Shown: piece after piece, positions 1 through 8,411 of the stretch | Layout: every line of letters begins with the position of its first letter | How positions within the stretch are numbered: position 1 is the stretch's first letter | Source: a bacterium | Lineage (GTDB): Bacteria > Vulcanimicrobiota > Xenobia > Xenobiales > JADMJV01 | Length of the DNA: 64,000 bases | NCBI GenBank assembly: GCA_018780265.1 | Contig: JADMJV010000013.1 | Coordinates: 1-64,000, forward strand | Direction of reading: 5' to 3' | Position numbers and translations under genes: made by a program | Notes under the pieces: model-generated | Database searches by the model: none | What the model was told of the DNA's origin: nothing | The model's input: only the letters and a program-made list of their open reading frames with translations

Positions 1-95
1 CAATGTATAACATCGACCCGAAGGTGTCAAGGGGTTGGTGTGATGTTTACAATAAGTTTGTCATACAACGAACACGGACGGTTACACTGACCCCT

Positions 96-938
96 ATGCA
101 AATCGATCTGCCCCAGCCGTACCGCCCCCAAGAAATTTGGGCCTTCCACGCCCGCGACAGCCAGGCATTAGCCGAAGACGTGGTGCCGGGTCGCATCCGC
201 AAAGGTATTATGCTGCAAGGCGTGCCTACCATCGTGACAATCCACCTGGAAGGCAATCGGGCCCACGTCGAAGCCGACCCGGCCTTCGATCCTATCCAAC
301 TAGAAGAAATGGCCCGGCGCATGCTCGGGCTCACTATCGACCCGGTGCCCTTCGAGAAAGAAATGACTCAAGACTCTCAGTTGGGGCCCTTGATCAAGGA
401 ACGTCCCGGGCTGCGCATCGCCCAAACCGCCACCCCCTTCGAAGCCCTCAGTTGGGCCGTCATCGGGCAGCAGGTCAACCTCAATTTCGCCCTGGCCATG
501 CGCCGCACATTCATTATCAAGGGCAACTGCCGCCACAGCACCGGTTTATGGTGCTACCCATGCGTCTCAGCCGCCGCCCGCATCGACCCGGCCTCCCTGC
601 AAGCACAGAAATACTCAAGCGCCAAGGCCAACACGCTGGCCCAACTGGCCCGCCAAATCGACAATGGCCGCTTGATCCTCGACGCCCCCGAACTTCCCCA
701 GCAGTTGCTGGCGGTCAAAGGGGTTGGTCCCTGGACCGTCCAGTATATGCAGTTGCGCGGCTACGGCCATCCCGACTGCTCCTTACACGGTGACTCGGCA
801 GTTCGCAAGGCTATGCAAAAAGCGTTTGATCGCGAACTGGACGCACTCCAAGCCGAACAGTTGCTGGAACGTTACAAACCTTATCGGTCCCTGGCAGCCG
901 CCCACTTTTGGGCAAGTCTGACCCCGCAGGAATCGTAA
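96..938 (+). CDS. AlkA-type DNA-3-methyladenine glycosylase
   Basis: Base-excision repair enzyme expected to remove alkylated bases from DNA in the cytoplasm. The 280-residue product carries the HhH motif LLAVKGVGPWTVQYMQLRG (about residues 204-222). It is followed by Asp233 in SLHGDSAVRKA, which lines up with the catalytic Asp238 of E. coli AlkA. The N-terminal half resembles the AlkA N-terminal fold. The frame stays open upstream to base 3, but the extra 31 residues look unrelated to the family, so the ATG at 96 is preferred. No strong Shine-Dalgarno is visible. The gene stands alone, with decayed DNA behind it. The family is clear; the exact substrate range is not. Confidence 0.85.
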   Translation: MQIDLPQPYRPQEIWAFHARDSQALAEDVVPGRIRKGIMLQGVPTIVTIHLEGNRAHVEADPAFDPIQLEEMARRMLGLTIDPVPFEKEMTQDSQLGPLIKERPGLRIAQTATPFEALSWAVIGQQVNLNFALAMRRTFIIKGNCRHSTGLWCYPCVSAAARIDPASLQAQKYSSAKANTLAQLARQIDNGRLILDAPELPQQLLAVKGVGPWTVQYMQLRGYGHPDCSLHGDSAVRKAMQKAFDRELDALQAEQLLERYKPYRSLAAAHFWASLTPQES

Positions 939-1774
939 GTCACCGACCATTTCGCAGACCGCCAGACCACCCCGACAAACCTCCGCATTACAGGATGGCG
1001 CCCAACTCGCGAAGAAGTTTGGCGCATGCCAGTTTGGAGGGGACGACACCGCTCACTGTCTTCTCAGTCTGCAGTGCGGTGCCGGCCTCGGCTTTGTGGC
1101 CGCCGGACTATTTGTGCCCGCCGACAAACTGATGCGCGGCAGCCACCCTGGGTAGAAGTCAAGCCACCGGCCAGGAGGTCTACACCCTCATCGTGACAGT
1201 TCCTGAGTCCATCGCTCACTGCAGATTTCCGCCCTCCCCTACCTTGTCATGTCTGCTGGCCTGGAACTCCGCCCGGGCCAGCGTTGGCCAGATCAGCAAG
1301 GCGGTGGAACGAATCCTGGATACCGGCTGTCTTTATCTATGTTGTTGGGGTCAGGATTGCGAACGCGTCCACGACATCGCAGACTCAGTCGTGGTGGGCG
1401 ATTGCTCGATGGAGCGTCCACGAGCCGATTTCCGAGGCCCTGGATTTCTTTCCCAATCTGGCAATCACCGACGACCAGCGCAGAACTGGCCGACAAATTC
1501 GTGGTCACTTCCGCAAGGGCCCGCGAGTAGTCTCAGGAAGGCCATCAGCTTGCGGGTCCTGGCCAGGACCCGCTCTATCCCGTCCCCTCCTAATGGCCCG
1601 TCGCCAAATAACTCAGGCACATTATTGATCAAACCCTGACCCAAGGAATCAGCCATGTCCTCGAGTCCCCTGATCAGACAGGGAGCCAACGACGAGACTC
1701 GGCAAACCGGACGGCATTGGCCAATCTGTCGGCTCTCAACTCTCGCCCAGTTGCTCCAGGATAGGCGCCACCAG
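939..1774. other. Gene-poor decayed stretch
   Basis: No intact gene is visible. All three forward frames are repeatedly broken. Short protein-like patches appear, such as AKKFGACQFGGDDTAH near 1000-1045 and ADKFVVTSARARE near 1490-1530, but none is long enough to assign to a family. Because an ATP synthase beta remnant follows directly, this may be the decayed front part of the same lost locus. That is inference only. Confidence 0.5.
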
Positions 1775-2105
1775 CGCGGTGCTGTCTACGGGCAGATGAA
1801 CGAAGTGCCGGGGCCCGGGTGGGCCACGCCGCCCTGACCACGGCCGAATACTTTCGAGACGACCAAAAGCAGAACGTATTGCTGCTGGTGGATAACATTT
1901 TTCGCTTTGTGCAGGCCGGCTCCGAGGTCTCGGGAGTGATGGGTCTCATCCCCTCGCGCCTCGGCTATCAGCCCACTTTGGCAAGCGAGCTGAGCGAATT
2001 GGAAGGGCGCATCTGCAGCACCGCAGACGGTTCGATCACCTCCATTCAGGCTGTTTATGTGCCCGCCGACGATTTCACCGACCCGGCCGCCGTGCACATT
2101 TTTGG
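1775..2105 (+). pseudogene. atpD: F1-type ATP synthase beta subunit remnant
   Basis: About 110 codons match the core of the F1 ATPase beta subunit. [10 protein letters not shown] (from 1784) is followed, after a one-base deletion in the G/C run around 1808-1813, by [17 protein letters not shown], then [17 protein letters not shown] (the Walker B region), [32 protein letters not shown] and [10 protein letters not shown]. The match stops abruptly after that point. No P-loop region is recognisable upstream and no C-terminal domain downstream. The gene is therefore truncated at both ends and frameshifted. It could come from a lost second ATP synthase (for example an N-type ATPase) rather than the housekeeping enzyme; the fragment is too short to decide. 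Confidence 0.85.
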
Positions 2106-2548
2106 CAACTGTCGGAGGTCACCGGTCGCCTTCTTGCGGGCGATCAAATATTTGTCCAACATTCGCAACGACGACAAGGATAGGCGCTTTCTGCCCAACT
2201 GGATCTGATAGCCGATACTCAGACCTCGGAGGCGAGCGATCAACGATCCATTTTACAGGGGACGTCTGGGCACTTTGGACGGTCCATTCCAGCAAGGAAG
2301 CCTCGTTGATGGCTGAGCCGGTAAGCTTGAGGAACTTCACCAACGAACGTGCCGCTGCCAACTTGTGGTCGCTAGATCTCTGGATGCAGGGCCCTGTGCA
2401 ATGCTCTCGTTGGCGGGCCAACTCTACGACGCCCAGCCAGAGATGGCGGCAAATGAATGTCTCTCGATGCGGGTGAGGTTTCCCCGGTATCCGTGGGCTT
2501 CCTCCACTCGCCCCAGGAGCTGAGCCATTCCACTGCAAAGGGAATCGT
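2106..2548. other. Non-coding or decayed spacer before the oxidase operon
   Basis: No frame here gives a recognisable protein. A short patch reading [17 protein letters not shown] lies directly after the ATPase remnant but has no clear family. The last part must hold the promoter of the following operon, although no convincing -35/-10 pair could be picked out. Confidence 0.45.
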
Positions 2549-3712
2549 ATGAAACGTATTGCCATCGTGGGCGGGGGCATCGTCGGTGTGGCCACCGCCT
2601 ATAGCCTGTCGCAAATCCGCCCCGACTGTAAAGTGACCTTGCTGGAAAAGGAAAGTCAGTTAGCCGCCCATCAAACCGGGCGCAACAGCGGAGTGATCCA
2701 TTCCGGCATCTACTATCCGCCCGGATCGCTCAAAGCCCGCACCTGCCTGCACGGTCGCCAGTTGCTGGAAGAGTTTTGCCAGCAGCACGAGATTGAATGG
2801 AAGCGTTGCGGCAAAGTGATCGTGGCCACCCAACGCCAGCAACTGGAAGGCCTGCGCAAGCTGGAAGAACGGGGACTGGCCCACGGTCTAGCCGTACGCC
2901 GTCTGACGCGACCCCAATGGCAGCAGATCGAACCGGCCTGCACCGGTCTGGAGGCTCTGCACGTTCCCGAAACAGGTGTGGTCGACTACTCTCAGGTGGT
3001 CAACTCGTTGGCCGGTCAGGCCCAGCAGCGCGGCCTGGAGATCCGACTCAATACGCGCCTGTTCCGGGCTCAAGCGGGCCGCCTCTATACCTCGCAGGGA
3101 ACTCTGGAGGTAGATGGCTGGATCAACTGCGCCGGCCTCTACTGCGACAAACTGGCGGCCAGCCCCGTGCACATCGTGCCCTTCCGCGGCGAATACTACA
3201 GACTGACGGCCGAGGCCGAAGACCTCTGTCGCACCCTGATCTACCCCGTGCCCGACCCCCGCTTCCCCTTTTTGGGCGTGCATCTCACCCGCCATGTCGA
3301 CGGCAGCGTGGGGGCAGGCCCCAACGCGGTGCTGGCGCTGGGCCGAGAAAACTATGACGGGCGCACTTTTGACTGGGTCGAAGCCTGGGAAACGCTCACC
3401 TTTGCAGGCTTTCAAAAGCTGGCCCTGCGCTACTGGCGTATGGGCCTGGAAGAACAGCTGCGCAGCCTCTCCAAGAGGCTCTTCCTGCGATCCCTGCAAC
3501 AACTCACCCCCGACCTGCGCCTGCACCACCTGGAACCGGCCCGCTCGGGCATTCGCGCCCAGGCTGTCCGCCCCGATGGCCAACTGGTCGACGACTTCCT
3601 GATTGAGCGGGGTCCCGGTGTGGTCCACGTGATCAACGCTCCCTCGCCAGCGGCCACGGCCAGTCTGGCCATCGCCGCCGAGGTGGTGCGACAACTGCTG
3701 GAGGTCATGTGA
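2549..3712 (+). CDS. lhgO: L-2-hydroxyglutarate oxidase-like FAD enzyme
   Basis: FAD-dependent oxidoreductase of the DAO superfamily, expected to oxidise L-2-hydroxyglutarate to 2-oxoglutarate and pass electrons to the respiratory chain. The 387-residue protein begins with the dinucleotide-binding motif IVGGGIVGVATAYSLS, followed by LLEKE at the end of strand 2 and the LhgO-type signature HQTGRNSGVIHSGIYYPPGS (about residues 41-60). The C-terminal part has the usual DLRLHHLEPARSGIRAQ element. It is the first gene of a three-gene operon; its stop overlaps the next start by four bases (GTGA at 3709-3712). Length and motifs are full, so the family call is secure. The substrate rests on family similarity. 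Confidence 0.88.
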   Translation: MKRIAIVGGGIVGVATAYSLSQIRPDCKVTLLEKESQLAAHQTGRNSGVIHSGIYYPPGSLKARTCLHGRQLLEEFCQQHEIEWKRCGKVIVATQRQQLEGLRKLEERGLAHGLAVRRLTRPQWQQIEPACTGLEALHVPETGVVDYSQVVNSLAGQAQQRGLEIRLNTRLFRAQAGRLYTSQGTLEVDGWINCAGLYCDKLAASPVHIVPFRGEYYRLTAEAEDLCRTLIYPVPDPRFPFLGVHLTRHVDGSVGAGPNAVLALGRENYDGRTFDWVEAWETLTFAGFQKLALRYWRMGLEEQLRSLSKRLFLRSLQQLTPDLRLHHLEPARSGIRAQAVRPDGQLVDDFLIERGPGVVHVINAPSPAATASLAIAAEVVRQLLEVM

Positions 3713-4164
3713 AAAGACTGCTACTTGTGCTGGCCCTCGCCAACGGCGCCCTGGCCGACGACCGCATCCAAATTGAGCAGGCCTACCGGCGCAGCCATCG
3801 AGCCATGGCCCTCAAGTATATCGACGGCGTCTTCTCCATTCAGAGCACTCATTACAAACTTATCGACCCGGAAGGGGTCCAACTCGATCAGGCGGTCCAG
3901 CGTGGCCGCCTGGAACACATGCTGAGCACAGCTCTGAAGGTGGAGGAAGAATCGAAAATCCTCACTTTTCGGCACTCGGGAAAGCGGGCCCACTGTCAGG
4001 TGCGCTACTGCACCCGGCTACGCCGGATTGACGCCAGTTCGCAAAAACCGATGGTAATCCAGATCGACACCGTCTGCGAGGACGACTGGAGTAAGGCCGG
4101 AAAAGACTGGCTGCTAGATCTGACCAAAGTCACCCACCAGGAAAGCCACAAGGTGAAGCCATGA
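3709..4164 (+). CDS. Small secreted NTF2-like protein
   Basis: A 151-residue protein that starts with GTG, giving a short signal peptide of the type KRLLLVLALANGALA followed by DDRIQIEQ. The mature part of about 135 residues, with RAMALKYIDGVFSIQS and a run of alternating strands ending in KDWLLDLTKV, looks like the cone-shaped NTF2/SnoaL (DUF4440) fold often found in exported proteins. No catalytic residues can be assigned. It overlaps both neighbours by four bases and is followed by a PpiC-type foldase, which suggests a role in the cell envelope. The fold call is moderate and the function is unknown. Confidence 0.6.
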   Translation: MKRLLLVLALANGALADDRIQIEQAYRRSHRAMALKYIDGVFSIQSTHYKLIDPEGVQLDQAVQRGRLEHMLSTALKVEEESKILTFRHSGKRAHCQVRYCTRLRRIDASSQKPMVIQIDTVCEDDWSKAGKDWLLDLTKVTHQESHKVKP

Positions 4165-5063
4165 AGAAGTTTCTCGTGGTACTGCTGCTGGGGGCCGTGC
4201 TGGGAGGACTGCTGGTGCTGGTCACCGTGGGCTACCTGCGCTATAGCGGTCGACCTACCGCTCCCCCCGCTGCCCTGACCGTCAATGGTCAGACGGTAGC
4301 CATGGCCGATTTCGAACGTCAACTCCAGGCCAGCGCAGGGTCGGCATTGCTGCGCCAATTGGTGGAGCAGAAGCTGATCGAGCAGGAGGCCGCCCGGCAG
4401 AAAATCACCCTGACCCCCGCCGAAAGCGAGTCTCTGGAGAAAACCCTCAAACCACTGCCCACCCCATTGCAGGCGGGTGCCCGCCAACAGGGCAGGGCGG
4501 CCCTGCTCGCCCAACACCTGTTACTGCAGGGAGTCAGCCAAAAGGAGCGGCAAGAGGTGTACGACTTCTATCGCCCCCAGTTGACCCAATATGAAATCTT
4601 CATCATCCTGGTGGCTACCCGCAAAGACGCCCGCGACGTGGCCCGCAGCCTGGAAGATGGGGTGGGGTTTAATCTGCTGGCCCAAAACTATTCCCTTGAC
4701 CCCAGCCTGAAAGACGGCGGCCGGCTGGGCTTTCTCACCATGCCCCAGATCCGACGCTATATGGGCGAGGCGGCCGCCACCAGCGTGGCCCGCCTCAAGC
4801 CTCATCAGGTAGGGGGCGCCGTCTATTGCTCGCAAGGTCTGGTGGTTATCAAACTGGGAGAAGTCCGCTCTAGCTACGAGCAGCTCAAGCCCAGTATCGA
4901 AGCCATCCTGGCCGACTCCAAAAAAGTCGACCTGGTATACCGCCTCATGAGCAATGCCGAAGTCACCTCGCCTTTTCTGCAGGGTCCTCCCTCGGCCGTC
5001 CCCCAGGAAGAAGCCCGGGGCATCGTGCCTACCCCGGCCAGCCTGCCCAAACCCATCAATTGA
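4161..5063 (+). CDS. Membrane-anchored PpiC/SurA-type peptidyl-prolyl isomerase
   Basis: Likely extracytoplasmic folding factor. The 300-residue protein has an N-terminal membrane anchor (LLLGAVLGGLLVLVTVGYL, residues 8-26). A SurA_N-like segment follows (VNGQTVAMADFERQL, LVEQKLIEQEA). A parvulin-like domain starts around residue 140 with YEIFIILVATRKDARDVA, GVGFNLLAQNYSLDPS and KDGGRLGFLTMPQI. The C-terminus is a short Pro-rich tail. Catalytic parvulin residues are only partly recognisable, so it may be mainly a chaperone. It overlaps the upstream gene by ATGA and ends the operon; the promoter of the following toxin-antitoxin pair overlaps its stop codon. Confidence 0.75.
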   Translation: MKKFLVVLLLGAVLGGLLVLVTVGYLRYSGRPTAPPAALTVNGQTVAMADFERQLQASAGSALLRQLVEQKLIEQEAARQKITLTPAESESLEKTLKPLPTPLQAGARQQGRAALLAQHLLLQGVSQKERQEVYDFYRPQLTQYEIFIILVATRKDARDVARSLEDGVGFNLLAQNYSLDPSLKDGGRLGFLTMPQIRRYMGEAAATSVARLKPHQVGGAVYCSQGLVVIKLGEVRSSYEQLKPSIEAILADSKKVDLVYRLMSNAEVTSPFLQGPPSAVPQEEARGIVPTPASLPKPIN

Positions 5064-5088
5064 CACAAAATTGTAGCCCTGATAGTCT
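5060..5088 (+). promoter_or_regulatory. Sigma70-type leaderless promoter of mazE-like antitoxin
   Basis: TTGACA (5060-5065), a 17-base spacer and TAGTCT (5083-5088). The antitoxin ATG at 5095 begins seven bases after the -10 box ends, so transcription would start at or next to the start codon. No Shine-Dalgarno fits in this space. The VapBC operon at 38482 has the same geometry. Known fact: leaderless mRNAs are common in several GC-rich phyla. Start-site placement is inferred. Confidence 0.7.
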
Positions 5089-5094
5089 ACAGCC

Positions 5095-5349
5095 ATGAGT
5101 GTCACCATACGAATCACCGAAAGCATGCGTGATGTCCTCAAGCAAATCGCCAACCAACGAGGGGTCTCCATGCAGACGGTCTTGGAAACGGCCCTGCAAA
5201 ACTATCGGCAGACCCTGCGCGTCGAAGAACTCAATCTGGCCTACGCCAGAATGTCCCCTGGGCAGACGGCCGACTATCAGCGAGAGTTGGAAAGCTGGGA
5301 ACGAGCCACCTTGAGGGACGGCCTTGACCCCGAGGACATCGACTATTGA
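5095..5349 (+). CDS. Ribbon-helix-helix antitoxin (MazE-like)
   Basis: An 84-residue DNA-binding antitoxin. The N-terminus SVTIRITESMRDVLKQIANQRG reads as the beta strand and first helix of a CopG/Arc-type ribbon-helix-helix domain. The acidic C-terminus (about 45 residues, ending LDPEDIDY) is expected to wrap around and neutralise the toxin. The next gene, a MazF/PemK toxin, starts with TTG overlapping this stop codon (5346-5349), so both are translated together. The protein should repress its own promoter, which sits directly on the start codon. Confidence 0.8.
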   Translation: MSVTIRITESMRDVLKQIANQRGVSMQTVLETALQNYRQTLRVEELNLAYARMSPGQTADYQRELESWERATLRDGLDPEDIDY

Positions 5350-5684
5350 GACCTCGTCGGGGTGACGTGTGGCTGGCCGACCTGGACCCCGTCAAAGGGC
5401 ACGAACAGGGCGGCCTGAGACCGATCGTAATCCTTTCGATCGATGAATTCAATGCAGGTCCGGGCAGCCTGGTCATAGTCATCCCCTTGACCAGCCGGGA
5501 CCGCGGTATTCCCGCTCATGTCGTCATCGAACCTCCGGAGGGTGGCCTGGCTAAGACCAGCTATGCTCTGACGGAAGCCGTACGCTCCATTACCAAACAG
5601 CGTCTGGTGCGCCGCTGGGGAAGCCTTTCGCGCCAAACGATAATTACCGTCGAGGAATGGATCCGAACCCTGCTAGGTCTTTAG
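5346..5684 (+). CDS. mazF: MazF/PemK-family mRNA interferase toxin
   Basis: Predicted sequence-specific endoribonuclease that cuts mRNA when the antitoxin is lost. The 112-residue length is typical. Conserved family elements are PRRGDVWLADLDPVKGHEQ at the N-terminus, RPIVILSIDEFN, VIVIPLTSRDRG (with the catalytic Thr/Ser region), and ALTEAVRSITKQRL, which holds the conserved turn before the last helix. The TTG start overlaps the antitoxin stop. It is followed after a short gap by a Uma2-type nuclease gene that is probably separate. Confidence 0.85.
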   Translation: MRPRRGDVWLADLDPVKGHEQGGLRPIVILSIDEFNAGPGSLVIVIPLTSRDRGIPAHVVIEPPEGGLAKTSYALTEAVRSITKQRLVRRWGSLSRQTIITVEEWIRTLLGL

Positions 5685-5775
5685 ACGAATGGGTGAACGA
5701 CACGGAGCCAGACTGACTCGACTCGTCTTGACAACTGGTCATCTCCGGGGGAAGTGCCTCCGAAGCGTCGAAGAC

Positions 5776-6528
5776 ATGTCAATGCTGGATGTAGAATTTG
5801 AGCGCCCTTCTGACCTGCCGCGAGGGGATGATCTGCCGGATGAGGATGGTATCCCCTTGGACAACGAGGTTCATCGCGAGCAAGCCTCGATCTATTTGAT
5901 TGAGCCGCTCAAGCGCTGGCTCCGCCAACAGAACATCGAGGCTTTCGTGGGCGGCAATTCCTTTGTCTATTACCCGCCCTCTTCATCTTCGGCCAGGAAG
6001 GGCTCAAATCCCAAGCCCAGGCGGCTGGGGCCGGACGTTTACGTGGTGGTGGGCGGACGAAGCCGGGGGCAGAAAAAGTGGGTAGTGTGGGAAGAAGGCG
6101 GGCTCTATCCGAGCCTGGCGATTGAACTGCTCTCTCCATCTACCGAGGGTAAAGACCGCGGCCAAAAATTTGTAATCTACCGGGATCAGTGGAAAATGAA
6201 AGACTATTTCCTCTTCGAAAGCGACAGCGCGAAGCTTGAGGGATTTTGCTTGCGCCGCCGAGCTTACATCAGTACTCACGAGGACGAGCAGGGCCTACAT
6301 CCTTGTAGTTGTCTACCCTTGCGATTGGGAGTCCGGGACGGTTGGTTGCGCTGGTTTGACCTGGATGGCCAAATGTTGCCTACTGCGGACGAGCGGGCTC
6401 AACTGGAGCGGCGCTGCGCCGAGCAAGCGGACCAGCGCGCTGAGCAGGCGGAGCAGCGGGCTGAGCGTGAGCGGGAGAGAGCTGACCGACTGGCGGCTCG
6501 GCTGCGTGAACTGGGCTTAGAACCCTGA
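5776..6528 (+). CDS. Uma2-family (DUF820) PD-(D/E)XK nuclease-like protein
   Basis: Restriction-endonuclease-fold protein of the Uma2/DUF820 family, which is often multicopy in cyanobacteria and other environmental bacteria; its cellular role is unknown. Core motifs are NSFVYYPP, RRLGPDVYVVVGG (the PD Asp) and SLAIELLSPSTEGKDRGQK (the E/Q-K part), then YREQ-like YRDQWKMKDYFLFES. The last 45 residues are a charged coiled coil (ERRCAEQADQRAEQAEQRAE), a known tail in this family. The frame is open from 5689, but ATG 5776 gives the conventional N-terminus; the start is uncertain. Confidence 0.75.
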   Translation: MSMLDVEFERPSDLPRGDDLPDEDGIPLDNEVHREQASIYLIEPLKRWLRQQNIEAFVGGNSFVYYPPSSSSARKGSNPKPRRLGPDVYVVVGGRSRGQKKWVVWEEGGLYPSLAIELLSPSTEGKDRGQKFVIYRDQWKMKDYFLFESDSAKLEGFCLRRRAYISTHEDEQGLHPCSCLPLRLGVRDGWLRWFDLDGQMLPTADERAQLERRCAEQADQRAEQAEQRAERERERADRLAARLRELGLEP

Positions 6529-6544
6529 AGAAATTACCCTGGCC

Positions 6545-7723
6545 TCAAAGGCCCAATGCCTTGAGGTAGCTGTCCTGGCGCACACACTGCTGATAACGCA
6601 CATTTTCCAGCAGATCGGCAAAGGCCTGACGAGCCACCTCGCGACTGGGGCGCAATTTGCGCCGGGCCTCCCCGTCCAACCCAAGCCCATCGGCCCAGGC
6701 CACAATCTGCTCCCAATTTTTGGGAGTGGCGACCAGGGCCACGCAACTATCGGTCTTCATCTTCTTGTAGGGCCAGAAAAACCAGCCAACCTGGTGCTGC
6801 TCCAGCGTCCCACGAAACTGGGCCAGCCACTCGCGCGTATTCTCCCCCGACTCGGTCATGACCATGGGCACCCCGCGCTGCCGTTGCACGTCCAGATAGG
6901 TCTGGATTCCGGCCGGGCTGGGGTCGGCCCAGTAACGGTGAAAGGCCAGCACCAAACCCGAGTCCCAATCGCTGCCCAGCGCGCTAAAGTTGGTGGCCCA
7001 TTCGGCCCCGTCCAAAAACAACAAATGGCGCCTGTCCACCTGACGGATGGACTGGCCCATACGCCGATAGGCCTTGTCCAGCTGCGGATGCAAAGGGGTG
7101 TAACCGGGCCAGTTGGGAATGGGCTCGTTGAGCAGCTCATAACCCAGCACCGTGGACCGATCGCGATAGCGTTGGGCCACCTCCTGCCAAAGCTGGGAGG
7201 CCAGCTGCAGGTCCTCTTCCGACTCAAAGAGCCAGGGGTAACTGGCCCCATCGTCGATATTGTCGCCCGTCTGACCGCCCGGGGCCGCGTGCAGGTCGGG
7301 CAGAACCCACAAATTGAGACGCTCGCACTCGTCTAGCAACCAGTCCAGCCGCTTGAGCTCGGCCGCATCGCGTAAAAACTTGTGGTGCAGCGGCACACGC
7401 ACGGCGTTAAAGCCGGCCCCGGCAATCGCCTTCAGATCGTCCCGGGTCACAAAATTCTCGCGAAAACTCCGCCAAAACTGGCCACTCTCAGCCGGGCCCA
7501 GCAGTTCCAGCACCACCCGTTCGATCTGGCTGGGCGAGGTGGCCTTTTCAAAGCCGAACATATAGCCCTCGGGCACCCACCAGTTGCCCAGACAGATGCC
7601 CCGCAGCCGCACCGGCTGGCCGCTGGCGGTCACCAGCTGCGTTCCCTGTCGCTCCACCCACTCCGGGCAGGCCAGCACCGGCACAGCCAACAAGCCTAGA
7701 AATAGGAGAAGAAATCTCAGCAA
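6545..7723 (-). CDS. Secreted glycoside hydrolase family 5 enzyme
   Basis: Predicted exported endo-glucanase or mannanase-type hydrolase. The 392-residue protein starts with a signal peptide (LRFLLLFLGLLAVPVLA, cleaved near residue 19). A GH5 (beta/alpha)8 barrel follows: GICLGNWWVPEGYM, GFNAVRVPLHHKFL, WVLPDLHAAPGGQ, the acid/base Glu200 in GYELLNEPIPNWPGY, FHRYW, and the nucleophile Glu291 in PMVMTESGENT. Both catalytic glutamates are present. It is a single gene on this strand, convergent with the Uma2 gene. The substrate cannot be read from sequence. Confidence 0.88.
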   Translation of the reverse strand: MLRFLLLFLGLLAVPVLACPEWVERQGTQLVTASGQPVRLRGICLGNWWVPEGYMFGFEKATSPSQIERVVLELLGPAESGQFWRSFRENFVTRDDLKAIAGAGFNAVRVPLHHKFLRDAAELKRLDWLLDECERLNLWVLPDLHAAPGGQTGDNIDDGASYPWLFESEEDLQLASQLWQEVAQRYRDRSTVLGYELLNEPIPNWPGYTPLHPQLDKAYRRMGQSIRQVDRRHLLFLDGAEWATNFSALGSDWDSGLVLAFHRYWADPSPAGIQTYLDVQRQRGVPMVMTESGENTREWLAQFRGTLEQHQVGWFFWPYKKMKTDSCVALVATPKNWEQIVAWADGLGLDGEARRKLRPSREVARQAFADLLENVRYQQCVRQDSYLKALGL

Positions 7724-8115
7724 GGCAGAACCCCTACGTGCCCTTGCTTTCCATACTTCAAGATTTTGGCGTCGCGGGTAGCTAACGTCAAACGGCCAAC
7801 TCGGGCGGATGCCACCAGCATTCTATCGGCCGGGTCGCCGTGAAAATCGCCGGGCAAGTAGCTGGCCTCTACCGCCATCCGAGGAGCCAATTCCAGCAAC
7901 GAAACTCGGGGCGCCTTGAGAGCCTTCTCAATCCAGTCGTTGCAAGGCATCGCTAAATGGATTCGCCCCCTGCTTGCAAGCATGCCGATTTCCCAGCAGG
8001 TGATAGGGGAGACGAGCAAAGAGCCTGCCCTTTCCAGTTCCGGTCTACTTTTGCTCAACTCGTCCGAGCCGATCATGAGCCAGTAAAAGACGTGGGTATC
8101 TAACAATAGATGCAA
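7717..8115 (-). CDS. vapC: VapC-type PIN-domain toxin
   Basis: A 132-residue PIN ribonuclease of the PIN_Sll0205 type. It has LLLDTHVFYW (first catalytic Asp), SPITCWEIGMLASRGRI (Glu), HGDPADRMLVASA (two Asp of the third cluster) and LATRDAKILKYG (last Asp). All four acidic positions are intact, so it should be an active RNase. The antitoxin gene lies directly upstream with a two-base gap. Its 3' end overlaps the start of the GH5 gene by seven bases. Confidence 0.88.
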   Translation of the reverse strand: MHLLLDTHVFYWLMIGSDELSKSRPELERAGSLLVSPITCWEIGMLASRGRIHLAMPCNDWIEKALKAPRVSLLELAPRMAVEASYLPGDFHGDPADRMLVASARVGRLTLATRDAKILKYGKQGHVGVLPC

Positions 8116-8117
8116 CG

Positions 8118-8351
8118 CTACTGATTCTCAGCATCCCAAGCTTCGTCCAGAGGCTCCAAAATGTCACCGTGGACGCTACCTGTTCCGGCCATAAAGCCAA
8201 ATGCCGCCGGAGGACTGGCCTCATACGGCACCAACTTGGCCACCGGTCGCCCCCGCTTGGTAATGACAATTTCGGTATGGCCTTCTTGTACACTGTCCAT
8301 AATCTGTAAGCATTTAGCCTTAAAGTTGGCCGCTGAGATCGTCTTTTCCAT
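8118..8351 (-). CDS. Phd/YefM-family antitoxin
   Basis: A 77-residue antitoxin. Residues EKTISAANFKAKCLQIMDSV and TEIVITKRGRPVAKLVP form the Phd N-terminal DNA-binding fold. The C-terminal part, ending in LDEAWDAENQ, is the flexible toxin-binding segment. ATG 8351 is preferred over the in-frame GTG at 8357 because AGGTAGGTG lies just upstream as a ribosome binding site. A TATTAT -10 box sits at 8375-8370 on this strand, with only a weak -35. It is divergent from the methyltransferase operon. Confidence 0.85.
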   Translation of the reverse strand: MEKTISAANFKAKCLQIMDSVQEGHTEIVITKRGRPVAKLVPYEASPPAAFGFMAGTGSVHGDILEPLDEAWDAENQ

Positions 8352-8411
8352 GGTCACCTACCTGTGGTCATAATAACACAGCAGGAGTGTTCCAGGCACC
8401 CCGGTAGTCCC

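Noticed and set aside
1249..1628. Overlapping frames that could be an ATP synthase alpha fragment
   Set aside because: Only very short similarity (a FIYVVG-like patch) was seen; the P-loop and other alpha-subunit motifs are missing.
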